From Fischerella sp. JS2 (GTDB taxonomy: Bacteria; Cyanobacteriota; Cyanobacteriia; Cyanobacteriales; Nostocaceae), in the NCBI RefSeq assembly GCF_032393985.1, contig NZ_CP135918.1:3162001-3226000 (forward strand): a stretch of DNA of 64,000 nt, written 5' to 3'. Position 1 is the stretch's first letter. Each line of letters opens with the position of its first letter. The notes beneath the pieces were generated by a model. It saw only the letters and a list, made by a program, of their open reading frames with translations, did no database searches and was not told the origin of the DNA. The translations under genes were made by a program, and so were the position numbers. Positions 54,204 through 64,000 of the stretch are shown here, one piece after another.

Positions 54204-54313
54204 CAATAGTTAAAGAAAAATCTTTATGCAATGAAATATGTTCTATCTCTAGATTAAAGCCAACAAATTCAGAATTTGTGAGTAAATAAATCTAGTAGGT
54301 GAGTGTTATGGCT

Positions 54314-54733
54314 TTAATCTTCAGTACGAGCATAATCGTCTTGGAAACGGATAATATCATCTTCGCCTAAGTATTCTCCGTTTTGTACTTCAATTAAAAC
54401 TAAAGGAATTACACCAGGATTCTCCAAACGATGGGCTGTGCATTGGGGTACATATGTAGACTGATTATTGCCCAGCAACACTTCTTGTTCACCACAAACA
54501 ACCTTCGCTGTGCCAGAAACAACTATCCAATGTTCGCTGCGGTGATGGTGCATTTGTAAGCTTAGCCGATGTCCAGGTTTAACTTCGATACGCTTAATTT
54601 TATAGCCGCGCCCTTCTTCCAAAACCGTAAAAGAACCCCAAGGACGCAGTTCTGTTGCTGCAACACCCCTGGCAGTAATAGCTGAAGGCAAAGGCAGCGC
54701 ATTAGTTTGTGTTGTTTCTTGGTATTGAGCCAT
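54314..54733 (-). CDS. Cupin protein, mannose-6-phosphate isomerase type II-like
   Basis: Single cupin domain of about 139 residues similar to the C-terminal part of bifunctional GDP-mannose pyrophosphorylase/phosphomannose isomerase: RPWGSFTVLEEGRGYKIKRI (quoted to here), then PGHRLSLQMHHHRSEHWIVVSG with the metal-binding His cluster and Glu, and VPQCTAHRLENPG with the last His. It may isomerise mannose-6-phosphate for surface sugars or bind another sugar phosphate. The frame is open to 54781, but the ATG at 54733 has GAGGT five bases upstream, a strong ribosome-binding site, so I use it. Confidence 0.87.
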   Translation of the reverse strand: MAQYQETTQTNALPLPSAITARGVAATELRPWGSFTVLEEGRGYKIKRIEVKPGHRLSLQMHHHRSEHWIVVSGTAKVVCGEQEVLLGNNQSTYVPQCTAHRLENPGVIPLVLIEVQNGEYLGEDDIIRFQDDYARTED

Positions 54734-55135
54734 AGTTACCTCGTTTGGAGACATAACAAAACCGTTAGTACTCTTAACCATTGATGTAAAAAAATGGCGC
54801 TATGTTGCAACCGTATAAATCAGCAATCTAGCCCACACCTGCCAAACATAGCAAAATCACTGTCTAGGGTGTAATCAACGACTGCGATCGCTAACGTATC
54901 TATATCAAGTCTTCATCAAATTAGGTGGCAACTTTTAGTTAGCTTTAAATTAAGGGATAGGGGATCAGGGACAAGGGGGACAAAGGAGAAATAACTAAGT
55001 CTTCAATGCCTACTTCTCACACTCCTCCACTCCTCCCACTCCCCCCACCTCCCCACCTCCCCATTGCCCCTAATCCCCACTCCCTTGGGGGAGTGGGGGC
55101 CCCGAGTTCCCCACCTCCCCACCTCCCCACCTTCT
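54734..55135. other. C-rich low-complexity spacer
   Basis: GGGGACAAGGGGGACAAAGG-type tract (54960-54985), then CCCCACCTCC repeats, and at 55070-55110 a full copy of the TAATCCCCACTCCC...GGGAGTGGGGG-CCCCGAGTTCCCC block shared with 7260-7310, 7660-7690 and 22465-22505. No gene seen. Confidence 0.8.
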
Positions 55136-57253
55136 TCAACGTGGTTGCAAGAAAATTCCTATGCCATTATGAACACGAGCTGCGGTATTGGGGAAACGAT
55201 CTAGAAGTTGACCTCCTAAGTAAAGACTGGTAGAACTACCGCCGTCTAGATTTAACGCATCTACACATCCCATCTGCTGCATTAGTTGAGCGTGTTCTGC
55301 CAAGGTAGGGCCAGCACCACCAACACGACTGTGAACAGCAGCGATCATGAGGTTGCCTGTTGTAGTTTTACAAATAGCACTACGGATTGCTTTTTGGACA
55401 ATAAAAGCATTACTGAATTGTTCGCCTTTGGCATTAAGGACAATTTGACGATTTTGTACTAGCAGAGGCCCTGCTCCTAAAATATGTGGGTAATTGCTAA
55501 ATTCAGCAGGAGTGGTGGAACTTTCGATGCGAACTGAAGAACCAACAGGTAACAGCGAAGCCATATTTGTACCATTACCGCGTAAGGTGAGCAAATATCC
55601 GTCCACAGGAATCGGAAAAGTACTTTGATCTACTTTGCCTGCTGGTAACTGATTGATTATTTGATTTTTCTGGACTGTCAGGATAATTTCGTTGTCAGTT
55701 AAGGGAGAATAGTTCGCTCCCCATGCAGGAGTATAACGAGCTATGCCACTTTGGACATAACCACTATTGAGAGTTAAAATCGGCAATTTTTGGTTGTTAG
55801 GAGTGATTAAATTTTCCAAAAGAGCCAGACGACCCATGTAAAATTGTCCAGAATCATTCCAAGCGATCGCACCTCGGTTCAAAATTGGACTTGATAACCA
55901 TTGACCATCCCGACGAATTGCCCCCAAAGGTAGGCGATTATTGCGGTTAAAATAACCACCATTAATGGCTGCGACTGCTAATTGCTGTTGTGCGGTCTGC
56001 AATAGGGGAGCAGTTCCTTCTAAAGTATTGGAGTTGGTTAAAATCGGTTTGATTTTTAAGCCGACGGTACGTGGATTAATTTCCAACCACACGACTGGAA
56101 AGCGTTCTTGACCTAGATTCACATACTGCTGACGCCAGTTTAATCCTGAAGCCCAAGTAATTGCTCGTGGTAGTAGTGTATCAGATCGAACATCAATGTG
56201 TAGGCGGTTAGGATTGGGTACAGTGCTAACTAAGGGGGCTAACCCAACGGGAACTTGTAGACGAATAATTGTTTGATTATTAACTACCTGTACTTGCTTG
56301 ATTAATGGCGGGGGAGGTGGAGGGGGAACTTCTAAAGATGGAGGAGGATTTTGTTGCCCTTGATCCATCTGCTTTAATATGTTTTCTGGAAATGGCGCAG
56401 GAGTAGGAATATTTTCCACTGGAGATGGAGGAGGGGTGTAACGCTGGATTAAAACTGGATCGGCAATGCCATTTAAGGTTATTGTCCAATCTCTTGTAGT
56501 TGGAGCAGCTGGTTTGGGAACTGGGTTACTTGGGTCGTCGCTTAAAGGTTGATTTTGTTTAACTAGTGGTTCTTGGTTAACTTGCCAAGGAGTAGGACGA
56601 TCTAAATTGACGGTGATGCGTTCTATTAAAGATTCTTTGGTCTGAGTAATATCTGTGATTTTGGCGTTGGGTATGGATATGACTAAGGTATTTCCCTGCA
56701 CTTGCATCTGCCATCCAGATGTTTTAGCAAAATTTGTCATATCCAAGTAGCGATAGCCTCCGGCGAATGTGCTAACTAAAATCGGTGGTTTAGTCGCAGA
56801 TGAATACCACTGGATTGGTTGTTTAGTAGGAATATTGCTGTTTAATAAATCTACGCCAATGAATTGTTTAATTGCGGCATCGCTGATGTAAGTTGTTAAT
56901 TGCCCAGCTTTTAAACGTCGTTGTAACCATGCCCCTGGCAAGATTCGACCATTGAGAGAAATTTGATTACCATAGTATATTACCCCTTGCAAAGGAGGTG
57001 CAGGTGGTTTGGGAATCAGTGTTGGTTTTGGTTGAGTTAAATTTGGGGATTGGGTAATTTTTGTCTTGGTCTGTTTTTCCGAAGTGATTAACTTTTGAGG
57101 AACATCACTATAGGCGATCGCACTATCTCCAAGTGCTGTTAAGCACAGTACAGATAAAACCATTGGTGATGCCAAAAACTTCACAAGTCTGCTAATGTTA
57201 CCAACTACAACATAACTGCGGTTGCGTTGGCAAAATTTCGATGTTTTTACCAT
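55136..57253 (-). CDS. Exported phosphodiester glycosidase (NAGPA/DUF2233 domain) protein
   Basis: Exported protein of 705 residues. An N-terminal signal or anchor spans about residues 26-48 (FLASPMVLSVLCLTALGDS). A copper-amine-oxidase-like/AMIN-like beta region (about 90-380) with Pro-rich linkers (PPPPPPLIKQ) follows. The C-terminal domain (about 400-700) shows the NAGPA pattern AVAAINGGYFNR, GAIRRDGQWLSSP, ILGAGPLLV and DALNLDGGSSTSLYLGG. Such domains cleave phosphodiester-linked sugars or act in exopolysaccharide and cell-wall processing; the substrate is unknown here. Its stop lies in C-rich repeat DNA. Confidence 0.83.
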   Translation of the reverse strand: MVKTSKFCQRNRSYVVVGNISRLVKFLASPMVLSVLCLTALGDSAIAYSDVPQKLITSEKQTKTKITQSPNLTQPKPTLIPKPPAPPLQGVIYYGNQISLNGRILPGAWLQRRLKAGQLTTYISDAAIKQFIGVDLLNSNIPTKQPIQWYSSATKPPILVSTFAGGYRYLDMTNFAKTSGWQMQVQGNTLVISIPNAKITDITQTKESLIERITVNLDRPTPWQVNQEPLVKQNQPLSDDPSNPVPKPAAPTTRDWTITLNGIADPVLIQRYTPPPSPVENIPTPAPFPENILKQMDQGQQNPPPSLEVPPPPPPPLIKQVQVVNNQTIIRLQVPVGLAPLVSTVPNPNRLHIDVRSDTLLPRAITWASGLNWRQQYVNLGQERFPVVWLEINPRTVGLKIKPILTNSNTLEGTAPLLQTAQQQLAVAAINGGYFNRNNRLPLGAIRRDGQWLSSPILNRGAIAWNDSGQFYMGRLALLENLITPNNQKLPILTLNSGYVQSGIARYTPAWGANYSPLTDNEIILTVQKNQIINQLPAGKVDQSTFPIPVDGYLLTLRGNGTNMASLLPVGSSVRIESSTTPAEFSNYPHILGAGPLLVQNRQIVLNAKGEQFSNAFIVQKAIRSAICKTTTGNLMIAAVHSRVGGAGPTLAEHAQLMQQMGCVDALNLDGGSSTSLYLGGQLLDRFPNTAARVHNGIGIFLQPR

Positions 57254-58021
57254 ATATGTTTAGGTATTTTTGAAAACAATCAACTCACACACAAACTAAC
57301 TGAATTTTTGAGAATATCAAAAAACCATGACGTGAGTTTGGAACACGAACGTGATAATGTATATATGGACTTTTTGTCTCTTGTTAAAGCAACAAGCAAT
57401 TCTGCCACTACGAAGACTGCGATTTTAAATGTGCTAAATCACAACTAGCGCTAAATAAATACATGACAGCAGTCAAAAGCTTTTAAGCTGGATCTAGGCG
57501 GACCATCCTCACTAATTACTTGCTACTTAAGTGAGGTTTAGCTAGCAGCAATACAGGTGACAAAGGGTGGTCAGTAAAAATCTAGAGAGTTACTCCAGAG
57601 ATATTTAGGAATTGCCAAATGGGTATATAGTGTAATACGCTGATTTTGTTGCTGAATCAGGATCATTTGTGTCTCAAAATTTAGACAACTCAAGAATGTG
57701 ATTTTTTTAGTTAAGCCGAAAAAGGCTACACAAAAGTAGTGAATTTTATTGGAAAATAAAGGGTATTGAGGAGTACATAGCTTCACGAAATAAATAAAAC
57801 ACTGGGTGAGCAAACGTTGTTTGCTTGACTCAGCAAAAACCCATAAGAAACGATGCATAGATTTTAACACGGGCATAGCAAATATCAGCCCGAAGTTAAA
57901 ATTTTTTTTCCTTAAATTTCGGTTGTTGTGAATTTCTTCATCTGTCCATTTAGATAATTTTTCTCACTAGCAAAGACCAAATTGTTAATTCATATCGGCA
58001 TTACGATGACAGGGATAGTCT
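57254..58021. other. Longest spacer: divergent region upstream of glutamate synthase
   Basis: 768 bp between divergent genes. Features seen: a CCTCACT/AGTGAGG hairpin (57507-57536), AT-rich DNA from 57860 on, and a T-run at 57901-57910. Short frames on both strands (57227-57448 plus, 57571-57876 minus) look random. A nitrogen-regulated promoter would be expected for glutamate synthase, but I find no GTAN8TAC box near the start. Confidence 0.45.
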
Positions 58022-61000
58022 ATGAATAAAAAATCGGTGAATCAAGACCAGGACATGAGATTTGCGGATAATTCACAGCAGTGTACCTACCAAGGACAAA
58101 GGTGGCTAGTTGAAGAAAGAGATGCGTGTGGTGTGGGTTTTATTGCCCACCGTTTAAATCATGCTAGTCACGAAATTGTCTCAAAAGCTTTAGCAGCTTT
58201 AACTTGTCTGGAACACCGAGGTGGTTGCAGTGCTGATCAAGACTCTGGTGACGGTGCAGGAATTTTGACCGCTATTCCCTGGGAGTTGTTCCAACAAGAT
58301 TTTGCCACACGGGGAATAGAACTTCCTAGTAATAATAATGTTGCTGTGGGGATGATATTCTTACCACAAAATCCCCAAGCCGCACAAAAGGCTAAAGCTG
58401 TAGTTGAGCAAGTAGCCGCTGAAGAAAAATTAACTGTACTAGGTTGGAGAGTAATACCAGTACAACCGGATTTATTGGGTATACAAGCGAAAGAAAATCA
58501 ACCCCAAATCGAACAAGTTTTTTTAGTATCTGCTGATAAGAGTGGTGACGAACTAGAACGGCAATTGTATATTACCCGTCGCCTGATCGCTAAAGCCATC
58601 CGCAATCACAATCACAACTGGTCAGAAGAATTTTATATTTGTTCTCTGTCTACTCGTACAATTGTCTACAAAGGCATGGTGCGTTCAGCAGTTTTGGGAG
58701 ATTTTTATCTCGATTTAAAAAACTCAGCTTATCAAAGTGCTTTTGCTGTATATCACCGTCGCTTTAGCACCAATACCATGCCCAAGTGGCCATTAGCACA
58801 ACCGATGCGCCTTTTGGGTCACAACGGCGAAATCAACACCTTGTTGGGTAATATCAACTGGATGACAGCCAGACAAGCAAGTTTAGAGCATCCGTTGTGG
58901 AGCGATCGCATTGAGGAACTCAAGCCCTTTGTCAATATTAATAACAGTGATTCGGCAACCTTAGATAATGTCTTTGAGTTATTGGTTCGTTCCGGTCGTA
59001 GCCCCCTGGAAGCCCTGATGATCATGGTTCCAGAAGCCTATCAAAATCAACCATCTCTGCGTGATTACCCGGAGATTGTCGATTTCTATGAATACTACAG
59101 TGGTCTACAGGAAGCATGGGACGGGCCAGCACTTTTGGTATTTAGCGATGGTCGCAAAGTAGGCGCAACCCTAGACCGCAATGGTTTAAGACCTGCTCGT
59201 TATTGCATTACTAGAGATGACTACATCATCGTTGCTTCCGAAGCTGGGGTTGTGTCATTAGATGAAGCCAGCATCATCGAAAAAGGCAGACTTGGGCCAG
59301 GGCAAATGATTGCCGTCGATTTAGAAAGCAATGAAATCCTGAAAAACTGGGAGATCAAGCAGCGCATTGCGAAAAAACAACCCTATGGAGAATGGTTGCA
59401 GCAACATCGGCAAGAACTTAAAACTTTGGTCGATGGTCATTGGTCGTCAGTTAATGGTAACGGAGTCCACGCCAACAGACATCGAACAACCACCAATCAA
59501 CAACCAACAACCAATATAGATAGACAAACCCTGCTGCGGCATCAAATTGCCTTTGGCTACACCACAGAAGATGTGGAAATGGTAATTCAGCCAATGGCCA
59601 TAGATGGCAAAGAACCAACTTTCTGCATGGGTGATGATATTCCTTTAGCAGTTCTCTCAGAAAAACCCCACCTGCTGTACGACTACTTCAAGCAGCGTTT
59701 TGCCCAGGTGACAAATCCCGCTATTGACCCATTGCGGGAAAAATTGGTGATGTCGTTAAAAGTAGAACTAGGCGAACGGGGTAATTTACTAAACCCCAAA
59801 CCAGAGTATGCGCGGCGGTTGAAACTAGAGTCACCAGTATTGACACAAACAGAACTCCAAGCAATTAAAAATTCTGAGTTTACGACAGCTGAGTTATCCA
59901 CACTATTTACAATTGCCCAAGGCCCAGAAGAGTTAAAAGCCGCAGTCAAGTCTTTGCAAAGCAAAGCAACAGAGGCGGTGCGTGCTGGTGCGAAGATTTT
60001 AGTCCTCAGCGATCGCGCAGGCGAGGGCATTAGTTCAGAATACTCTTACATTCCTCCATTGTTGGCAGTGGGTGCAGTACACCATCACCTTATTGAGGAG
60101 GGACTGCGGATGAAAGCATCCCTGGTGGTTGATACGGCTCAATGCTGGAGTACTCATCATTTCGCTTGTTTAATTGGCTACGGCGCAGGTGCGGTTTGCC
60201 CGTACATGGCCCTAGAAACAGTGCGTGATTGGTGGGCAGATCCGAAAACACAGCAATTTATGGAGCGGGGTAAAATTGCTACCCTCACTCTTGAGCAAGC
60301 TATTGGTAACTATCGCCAAGCTGTAGAAAATGGTTTGCTGAAAATCCTCTCGAAAATGGGGATTTCTTTACTCTCTAGCTACCAAGCAGCCCAAATCTTT
60401 GAAGCGATTGGGATTGGTGGTGATCTACTGCAACTGGGTTTCAAGGGTACAACTTCCCGCATCGGTGGTTTGAGTGTAACTGACCTAGCCCAGGAAGTGT
60501 TGTCTTTCCACAGTAAGGCTTTCCCAGAACTGACAACCAAGAAGCTAGAAAACCTTGGTTTTGTTAATTATCGTCCTGGTGGCGAATATCACATGAATAG
60601 CCCCGAACTGGCGAAAGCATTACACAAGGCTGTTGATGGCAAAAACTACGACCACTACGAAGTTTATAAAAAGTATCTGCAACAAAGACCGTTAACTGCA
60701 CTACGGGACTTGTTAGATTTCCAAAGCGATCGCGCTCCAATTGCGATAGAAGAAGTAGAACCAGTCAGCGAAATTGTCAAGCGCTTCTGTACAGGTGGTA
60801 TGTCCTTAGGAGCATTATCACGGGAAGCCCACGAAACTTTAGCGATCGCCATGAATCGTATCGGTGGCAAATCTAATTCTGGGGAAGGCGGTGAAGATCC
60901 AGTCCGGTTCACAGTCTTGGATGATGTAGACGCTTCTGGTCATTCGCCTACCCTCGCTCACCTGAAAGGATTACGCAACGGTGATACCGCTTCCAGCGCC

Positions 61001-62728
61001 ATTAAGCAAGTAGCATCGGGACGCTTTGGTGTCACACCAGAGTACCTGATGAGCGCTAAACAAATTGAAATTAAAATTGCCCAAGGTGCAAAACCAGGGG
61101 AAGGCGGACAACTACCAGGGAAAAAAGTCAGCCCCTACATTGCTATGCTGCGGCGCTCGAAGCCTGGTGTCACCCTGATTTCACCACCACCACACCATGA
61201 TATTTATTCGATTGAAGACCTAGCACAGCTAATTTTTGATTTGCACCAAATCAACCCGAAAGCCCAAGTGTCGGTGAAACTAGTTGCAGAAATCGGCATC
61301 GGCACGATCGCAGCCGGTGTAGCGAAAGCCAACGCTGATATTATCCAGGTTTCCGGCCACGATGGTGGTACAGGCGCATCACCACTGAGTTCGATTAAAC
61401 ATGCTGGTTCACCGTGGGAACTCGGGTTAACAGAAGTGCATCGCGTCCTGATGGAGAATAGCTTGCGCGATCGCGTAATTCTGCGTGTAGACGGCGGGAT
61501 CAAGAGTGGCTGGGATGTGATTATGGGTGCGTTGATGGGAGCAGAAGAATTCGGCTTCGGTTCCATCGCCATGATTGCCGAGGGCTGTATCATGGCCCGT
61601 ATCTGTCATACCAATAATTGTCCTGTAGGTGTCGCTTCCCAGAGAGAAGAACTACGCAAGCGGTTTACGGGTATGCCAGAACACGTAGTTAATTTCTTCT
61701 ACTTTATTGCCGAAGAAGTGCGAAGCTTGCTGGCAAGGCTTGGTTATCGTTCACTATTAGATCTAGTTGGACGTGCTGATTTGTTGAAAGCACGACAAGA
61801 CGTGCATCTGAACAAAACCCAAGCATTGAACCTCGACTGCTTATTACAGTTACCGAGTAGCAAAACAGACCGTAGCTGGTTAGTGCATGAAGAAGTTCAC
61901 AGCAATGGTGTGGTTTTGGATGATCAATTGCTTGCTGATCCTGAGATCCAAGCTGCGATTAGTAATCATACTGTTGTCACAAAAACAGTACCTGTTGTTA
62001 ATACTGACAGAACTGTCGGTACACGTCTAGCAGGGGCGATCGCTTCTCAATACGGCGATGATGGCTTCCGTGGACAGATTCACCTCAACTTCCAAGGTAG
62101 TGTAGGACAAAGCTTTGGTGCTTTTAATCTACCCGGAATGATCCTCACCTTGGAAGGCGAAGCCAACGACTATGTAGGTAAGGGGATGAATGGCGGTGAA
62201 ATTATTATTAAACCACCTGCGATCGCTAACTACGACTTATCACAAAACGTGATTATTGGCAATACCTGTCTCTACGGTGCTACTGGTGGGATGTTGTTTG
62301 CCAACGGTTTAGCTGGAGAACGCTTTGCTGTTCGCAACTCGAAAGGTACCGCTGTGATTGAGGGAGCAGGTGATCACTGCTGCGAGTACATGACCGGCGG
62401 GGTGGTTGTTGTCCTTGGCAAAGTCGGACGTAACGTAGGCGCTGGTATGACTGGCGGACTGGCTTACTTTTTGGATGAAGATGATAGCTTCCCAGAATTA
62501 GTCAACCGGGAAATTGTGACAATTCAGCGAGTCATGACAGCAGCTGGTGAAAAACAACTCAAAGAGTTGATCGCAGCTTATCTGCATCGCACCGAATCAC
62601 CAAAGGCGAAGATGATTCTAGAAAACTGGCAAGAGTTCTTGCCTAAATTCTGGCAATTAGTTCCACCTTCTGAAGCTGATGGCCCAGAAGCGAATCCTCA
62701 ACAAGAAAAGCAGTTGAGTCCAGTTTAA
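58022..62728 (+). CDS. glsF: Ferredoxin-dependent glutamate synthase (large single-subunit GOGAT)
   Basis: Makes two glutamates from glutamine and 2-oxoglutarate with reducing power from ferredoxin; central to ammonium assimilation with glutamine synthetase. Also named gltS or gltB. The 1568 residues start with a propeptide of about 35; Cys36 (ACGVGF) becomes the catalytic N-terminal nucleophile of the amidotransferase domain. Later come the FMN-binding synthase domain ([19 protein letters not shown]) and the 3Fe-4S motif C-x5-C-x4-C ([12 protein letters not shown]), then the C-terminal beta-helix ([11 protein letters not shown]). No small subunit gene (gltD) is adjacent, which supports the ferredoxin type. 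About 30 residues near 470-500 come from repeat DNA in frame. Confidence 0.95.
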   Translation: MNKKSVNQDQDMRFADNSQQCTYQGQRWLVEERDACGVGFIAHRLNHASHEIVSKALAALTCLEHRGGCSADQDSGDGAGILTAIPWELFQQDFATRGIELPSNNNVAVGMIFLPQNPQAAQKAKAVVEQVAAEEKLTVLGWRVIPVQPDLLGIQAKENQPQIEQVFLVSADKSGDELERQLYITRRLIAKAIRNHNHNWSEEFYICSLSTRTIVYKGMVRSAVLGDFYLDLKNSAYQSAFAVYHRRFSTNTMPKWPLAQPMRLLGHNGEINTLLGNINWMTARQASLEHPLWSDRIEELKPFVNINNSDSATLDNVFELLVRSGRSPLEALMIMVPEAYQNQPSLRDYPEIVDFYEYYSGLQEAWDGPALLVFSDGRKVGATLDRNGLRPARYCITRDDYIIVASEAGVVSLDEASIIEKGRLGPGQMIAVDLESNEILKNWEIKQRIAKKQPYGEWLQQHRQELKTLVDGHWSSVNGNGVHANRHRTTTNQQPTTNIDRQTLLRHQIAFGYTTEDVEMVIQPMAIDGKEPTFCMGDDIPLAVLSEKPHLLYDYFKQRFAQVTNPAIDPLREKLVMSLKVELGERGNLLNPKPEYARRLKLESPVLTQTELQAIKNSEFTTAELSTLFTIAQGPEELKAAVKSLQSKATEAVRAGAKILVLSDRAGEGISSEYSYIPPLLAVGAVHHHLIEEGLRMKASLVVDTAQCWSTHHFACLIGYGAGAVCPYMALETVRDWWADPKTQQFMERGKIATLTLEQAIGNYRQAVENGLLKILSKMGISLLSSYQAAQIFEAIGIGGDLLQLGFKGTTSRIGGLSVTDLAQEVLSFHSKAFPELTTKKLENLGFVNYRPGGEYHMNSPELAKALHKAVDGKNYDHYEVYKKYLQQRPLTALRDLLDFQSDRAPIAIEEVEPVSEIVKRFCTGGMSLGALSREAHETLAIAMNRIGGKSNSGEGGEDPVRFTVLDDVDASGHSPTLAHLKGLRNGDTASSAIKQVASGRFGVTPEYLMSAKQIEIKIAQGAKPGEGGQLPGKKVSPYIAMLRRSKPGVTLISPPPHHDIYSIEDLAQLIFDLHQINPKAQVSVKLVAEIGIGTIAAGVAKANADIIQVSGHDGGTGASPLSSIKHAGSPWELGLTEVHRVLMENSLRDRVILRVDGGIKSGWDVIMGALMGAEEFGFGSIAMIAEGCIMARICHTNNCPVGVASQREELRKRFTGMPEHVVNFFYFIAEEVRSLLARLGYRSLLDLVGRADLLKARQDVHLNKTQALNLDCLLQLPSSKTDRSWLVHEEVHSNGVVLDDQLLADPEIQAAISNHTVVTKTVPVVNTDRTVGTRLAGAIASQYGDDGFRGQIHLNFQGSVGQSFGAFNLPGMILTLEGEANDYVGKGMNGGEIIIKPPAIANYDLSQNVIIGNTCLYGATGGMLFANGLAGERFAVRNSKGTAVIEGAGDHCCEYMTGGVVVVLGKVGRNVGAGMTGGLAYFLDEDDSFPELVNREIVTIQRVMTAAGEKQLKELIAAYLHRTESPKAKMILENWQEFLPKFWQLVPPSEADGPEANPQQEKQLSPV
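59431..59520. repeat. Repeat DNA in frame inside the glutamate synthase gene
   Basis: GTCATTGGTCGTCAGTTAATGG-type units (shown as GGTCATTGG) and ACCAACAACCAATC-like runs match spacer repeats at 1095-1145 and 16980-17030. They encode an Asn/Thr/Gln-rich linker between the amidotransferase and central domains without disturbing the frame. Confidence 0.7.
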
Positions 62729-62792
62729 TTTCAAAGGCAGAAGGCATTTATCGTTGTCATTCTGCCTGTGATTTTTTCATCTTCATTGAAGC

Positions 62793-62829
62793 TAGTAAAG
62801 GCGCAGAATTTTGCGCCTTTACTATTTTT
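62793..62829 (+). terminator. Intrinsic terminator of the glutamate synthase gene
   Basis: TAGTAAAGGCGCA (62793-62805) and TGCGCCTTTACTA (62812-62824) pair perfectly over 13 bp around a 6-base loop, followed by TTTTTA. It lies 65 bases after the stop codon. Confidence 0.92.
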
Positions 62830-63129
62830 AGTTATAGTAATTCTATTTGGTTTGTGAAATTATTGAAGAACCGCAGAGGACGCAGAGAAAAAGATAGAAG
62901 AGAATTTGACAACTGATTTAAGACTACTATAGCGATTATTATTAATAAATAATAACCATTAACGCAAAATCTATCTGCATACCCTACGGGAAGCCGATGG
63001 GCGCGTCTACATCGGTGTTTATCTGTGTGCATCTGTGTTCGGCTTAAAAAAGAAATTTTTCAAGTGTAAAACCAGAACAGGCTATCAATTAAAAATAACT
63101 ACAAATAATACTTATTTATATCTAGCAAA
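62830..63129. repeat. Repeat-bearing spacer before the deacetylase gene
   Basis: Contains CGCAGAGGACGCAGAG (62873-62888), the element starting CCCTACGGGAAGCCGATGGG (62982-63011; identical to 36682-36711) and TATCTGTGTGCATCTGTG (63018-63035), related to 25371-25424. No gene seen. Confidence 0.8.
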
Positions 63130-64000
63130 CTATTTCTTTGTATTTGCAATCAACTTATAGTTCTTATCTTGTAATTCTAATAATTCTGGAATAGTGACAA
63201 AACGATAGCCTTGTTGTCTTAATTTACTAATAATTTGTGGTAAAGCTGCTACAGTATGAGAACGATTGCCGCCGCCATCATGCATTAACACAATACTACC
63301 AGGTTTAGAAGTTTTGAGAACTCGACTCGTTAAAATAGGGGCACTTGGACGACTGTAATCTACTGAATCAACCGACCACATTATTACTGTATATTTACTG
63401 CTTTTCGCATAACTAACTAAACCATTGTGTAATATCCCACCAGGAGGTCGAAACAAAGTTGTTTTCGCACCTGTAATTCGAGATATTAATTCGGATGTAT
63501 TGTCAATTTCAAAAGCTGCTGCTTGTGGATTAAAAAAGTGATACCAGTGATGCCAAGTGTGGTTACCAATGACGTGACCTTCTGCCACAATTTGTTTGCC
63601 CAAGTTAGGATAATTCTTTAGGTTCTGTCCAACAACAAAGAATGTAGCTTTAATATTATTTTCTCTTAATATATTTAGGACTTGTACAGTGTAGCCAGGC
63701 CAAGGACCATCATCAAAGGTAAGAGCGATGACTTTATCTTTAGGAGGAAGTTTTGCCTGATTAATTATTGTCCCTTGAAAACGCGATGGGATGATATAAG
63801 AAATCCCCTTGATTTTTGCCTGTTGTTGCCAACTTGCTAACATTGCAAATTTAAATTCTTTGAGACGTTTTTGAGCCCCTGTTTTGACTTCTGTGTCATT
63901 TTTATTTTCTATATTATGTTTAGTATTAATTTCAGAGGTACTCTGATTAATAGGCATAATCAAACCAATACTCAAGCTGCCGCACAGTGCAATCAGCGAA
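63130..64000 (-). CDS. Polysaccharide deacetylase (NodB homology), 5' end cut by window edge
   Basis: Exported or membrane-anchored carbohydrate esterase family 4 protein, probably removing acetyl groups from peptidoglycan or other glycans. NodB motifs are in order: ALTFDDGPWPG (motif 1 with the catalytic and metal Asp pair), GNHTWHHWYHF (metal His), LFRPPGG (motif 3), VIMWSVDSVD and IVLMHDGGG (motif 5). The frame continues to the window edge through a hydrophobic stretch (SLIALCGSLSIGLIM), which looks like a signal peptide. The TTG at 63975 is therefore not the likely start, and the true start lies outside. At least 289 residues are visible. Confidence 0.9.
   Translation of the reverse strand, partial: SLIALCGSLSIGLIMPINQSTSEINTKHNIENKNDTEVKTGAQKRLKEFKFAMLASWQQQAKIKGISYIIPSRFQGTIINQAKLPPKDKVIALTFDDGPWPGYTVQVLNILRENNIKATFFVVGQNLKNYPNLGKQIVAEGHVIGNHTWHHWYHFFNPQAAAFEIDNTSELISRITGAKTTLFRPPGGILHNGLVSYAKSSKYTVIMWSVDSVDYSRPSAPILTSRVLKTSKPGSIVLMHDGGGNRSHTVAALPQIISKLRQQGYRFVTIPELLELQDKNYKLIANTKK

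Larger units (their letters stand above)
53985..54313. other. Spacer with C-rich tandem repeat and large stem-loop
   Basis: Contains the CCCCTCACA array (54091-54135) and a strong stem-loop at 54160-54203, between the cupin gene and the IscA-like gene on the same strand. TTAGTGGTTAGTAGTTAA units occur at 54045-54062. No coding frame called. Confidence 0.6.

Noticed and set aside
57227-57448. 73-codon plus-strand frame overlapping the 5' end of the phosphodiester glycosidase gene.
   Set aside because: The first part overlaps a real gene in antisense and the rest has no protein-like pattern.
57571-57876. 101-codon minus-strand frame in the spacer upstream of glutamate synthase.
   Set aside because: Composition is random-looking and rich in Cys/Phe/Tyr from AT-rich DNA; no ribosome-binding site or recognisable domain.

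Overview
The window looks like chromosomal DNA of a filamentous, probably heterocyst-forming cyanobacterium (order Nostocales). The evidence is many GCGATCGC (HIP1) octamers, short tandem heptamer repeats between genes, many cyanobacteria-only families (DUF1997, DUF1830, DUF4079, DUF6761, DICT, a PrcA-like protease), a cyanobacterial RNase E ending in an Arg-rich PNPase-binding tail, and a glutamate synthase of the ferredoxin-dependent size. The gene order rne-rnhB, DUF1997, pheA, LON-domain gene, rpsJ-tuf-fusA-rpsG-rpsL, IscA-like gene, glutamate synthase matches what I remember of Nostoc/Anabaena chromosomes. Species cannot be fixed from the sequence.

Layout. 1-10.3 kb: polyamine-type ABC ATPase (cut by the left edge), PBP2, small conserved genes, a UPF0182 membrane protein, glutamyl-tRNA reductase and the class II FBP/SBP phosphatase. 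10.6-17.4 kb: small membrane protein, dithiol glutaredoxin, tadA, a PlsC-type acyltransferase, a PrcA-like subtilase, then BolA next to a CGFS glutaredoxin. 17.4-25.4 kb: DUF6761 gene with a strong promoter facing it from its 3' side, an OmpR-type regulator, a lone ABC ATPase, Uma2, DUF4079, DUF1830 and a B12-type radical SAM protein. 25.5-35.2 kb: an accessory, signalling-rich stretch with two small exported proteins, an NB-ARC/14xWD40 protein, a DICT/degenerate HD-GYP protein, a pentapeptide protein and a Ser/Thr kinase with WG repeats whose 5' end is frameshifted. 35.2-45.8 kb: CPBP protease, ClpS, STAS protein, a fused radical SAM/DUF2344 protein, rne-rnhB and DUF1997. 46-57 kb: pheA, LON-domain gene, the str ribosomal cluster, IscA-like, cupin and phosphodiester glycosidase-like genes. 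58-64 kb: glutamate synthase and a polysaccharide deacetylase cut by the right edge.

Most genes are housekeeping. Linked functions include Fe-S/redox handling (BolA, CGFS glutaredoxin, IscA-like), RNA turnover (rne, rnhB), translation (str cluster, tadA), nitrogen and aromatic metabolism, and cell envelope (PBP2, PlsC, deacetylase).

The less ordinary signals are mostly between or inside genes: (i) a consensus promoter with a palindrome over its -10 box, followed by a Shine-Dalgarno sequence and a 25-codon hydrophobic ORF antisense to the DUF6761 gene; (ii) a 14-bp perfect inverted repeat that would pair the glpX start region with its own leader; (iii) an intrinsic terminator and fresh promoter splitting rpsL from rpsG-fusA-tuf; (iv) intergenic repeat DNA carried in frame inside three large genes; (v) a one-base frameshift in the kinase glycine loop; (vi) several small or decayed ORFs. 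I found no CRISPR array, tRNA, rRNA or insertion-sequence transposase.
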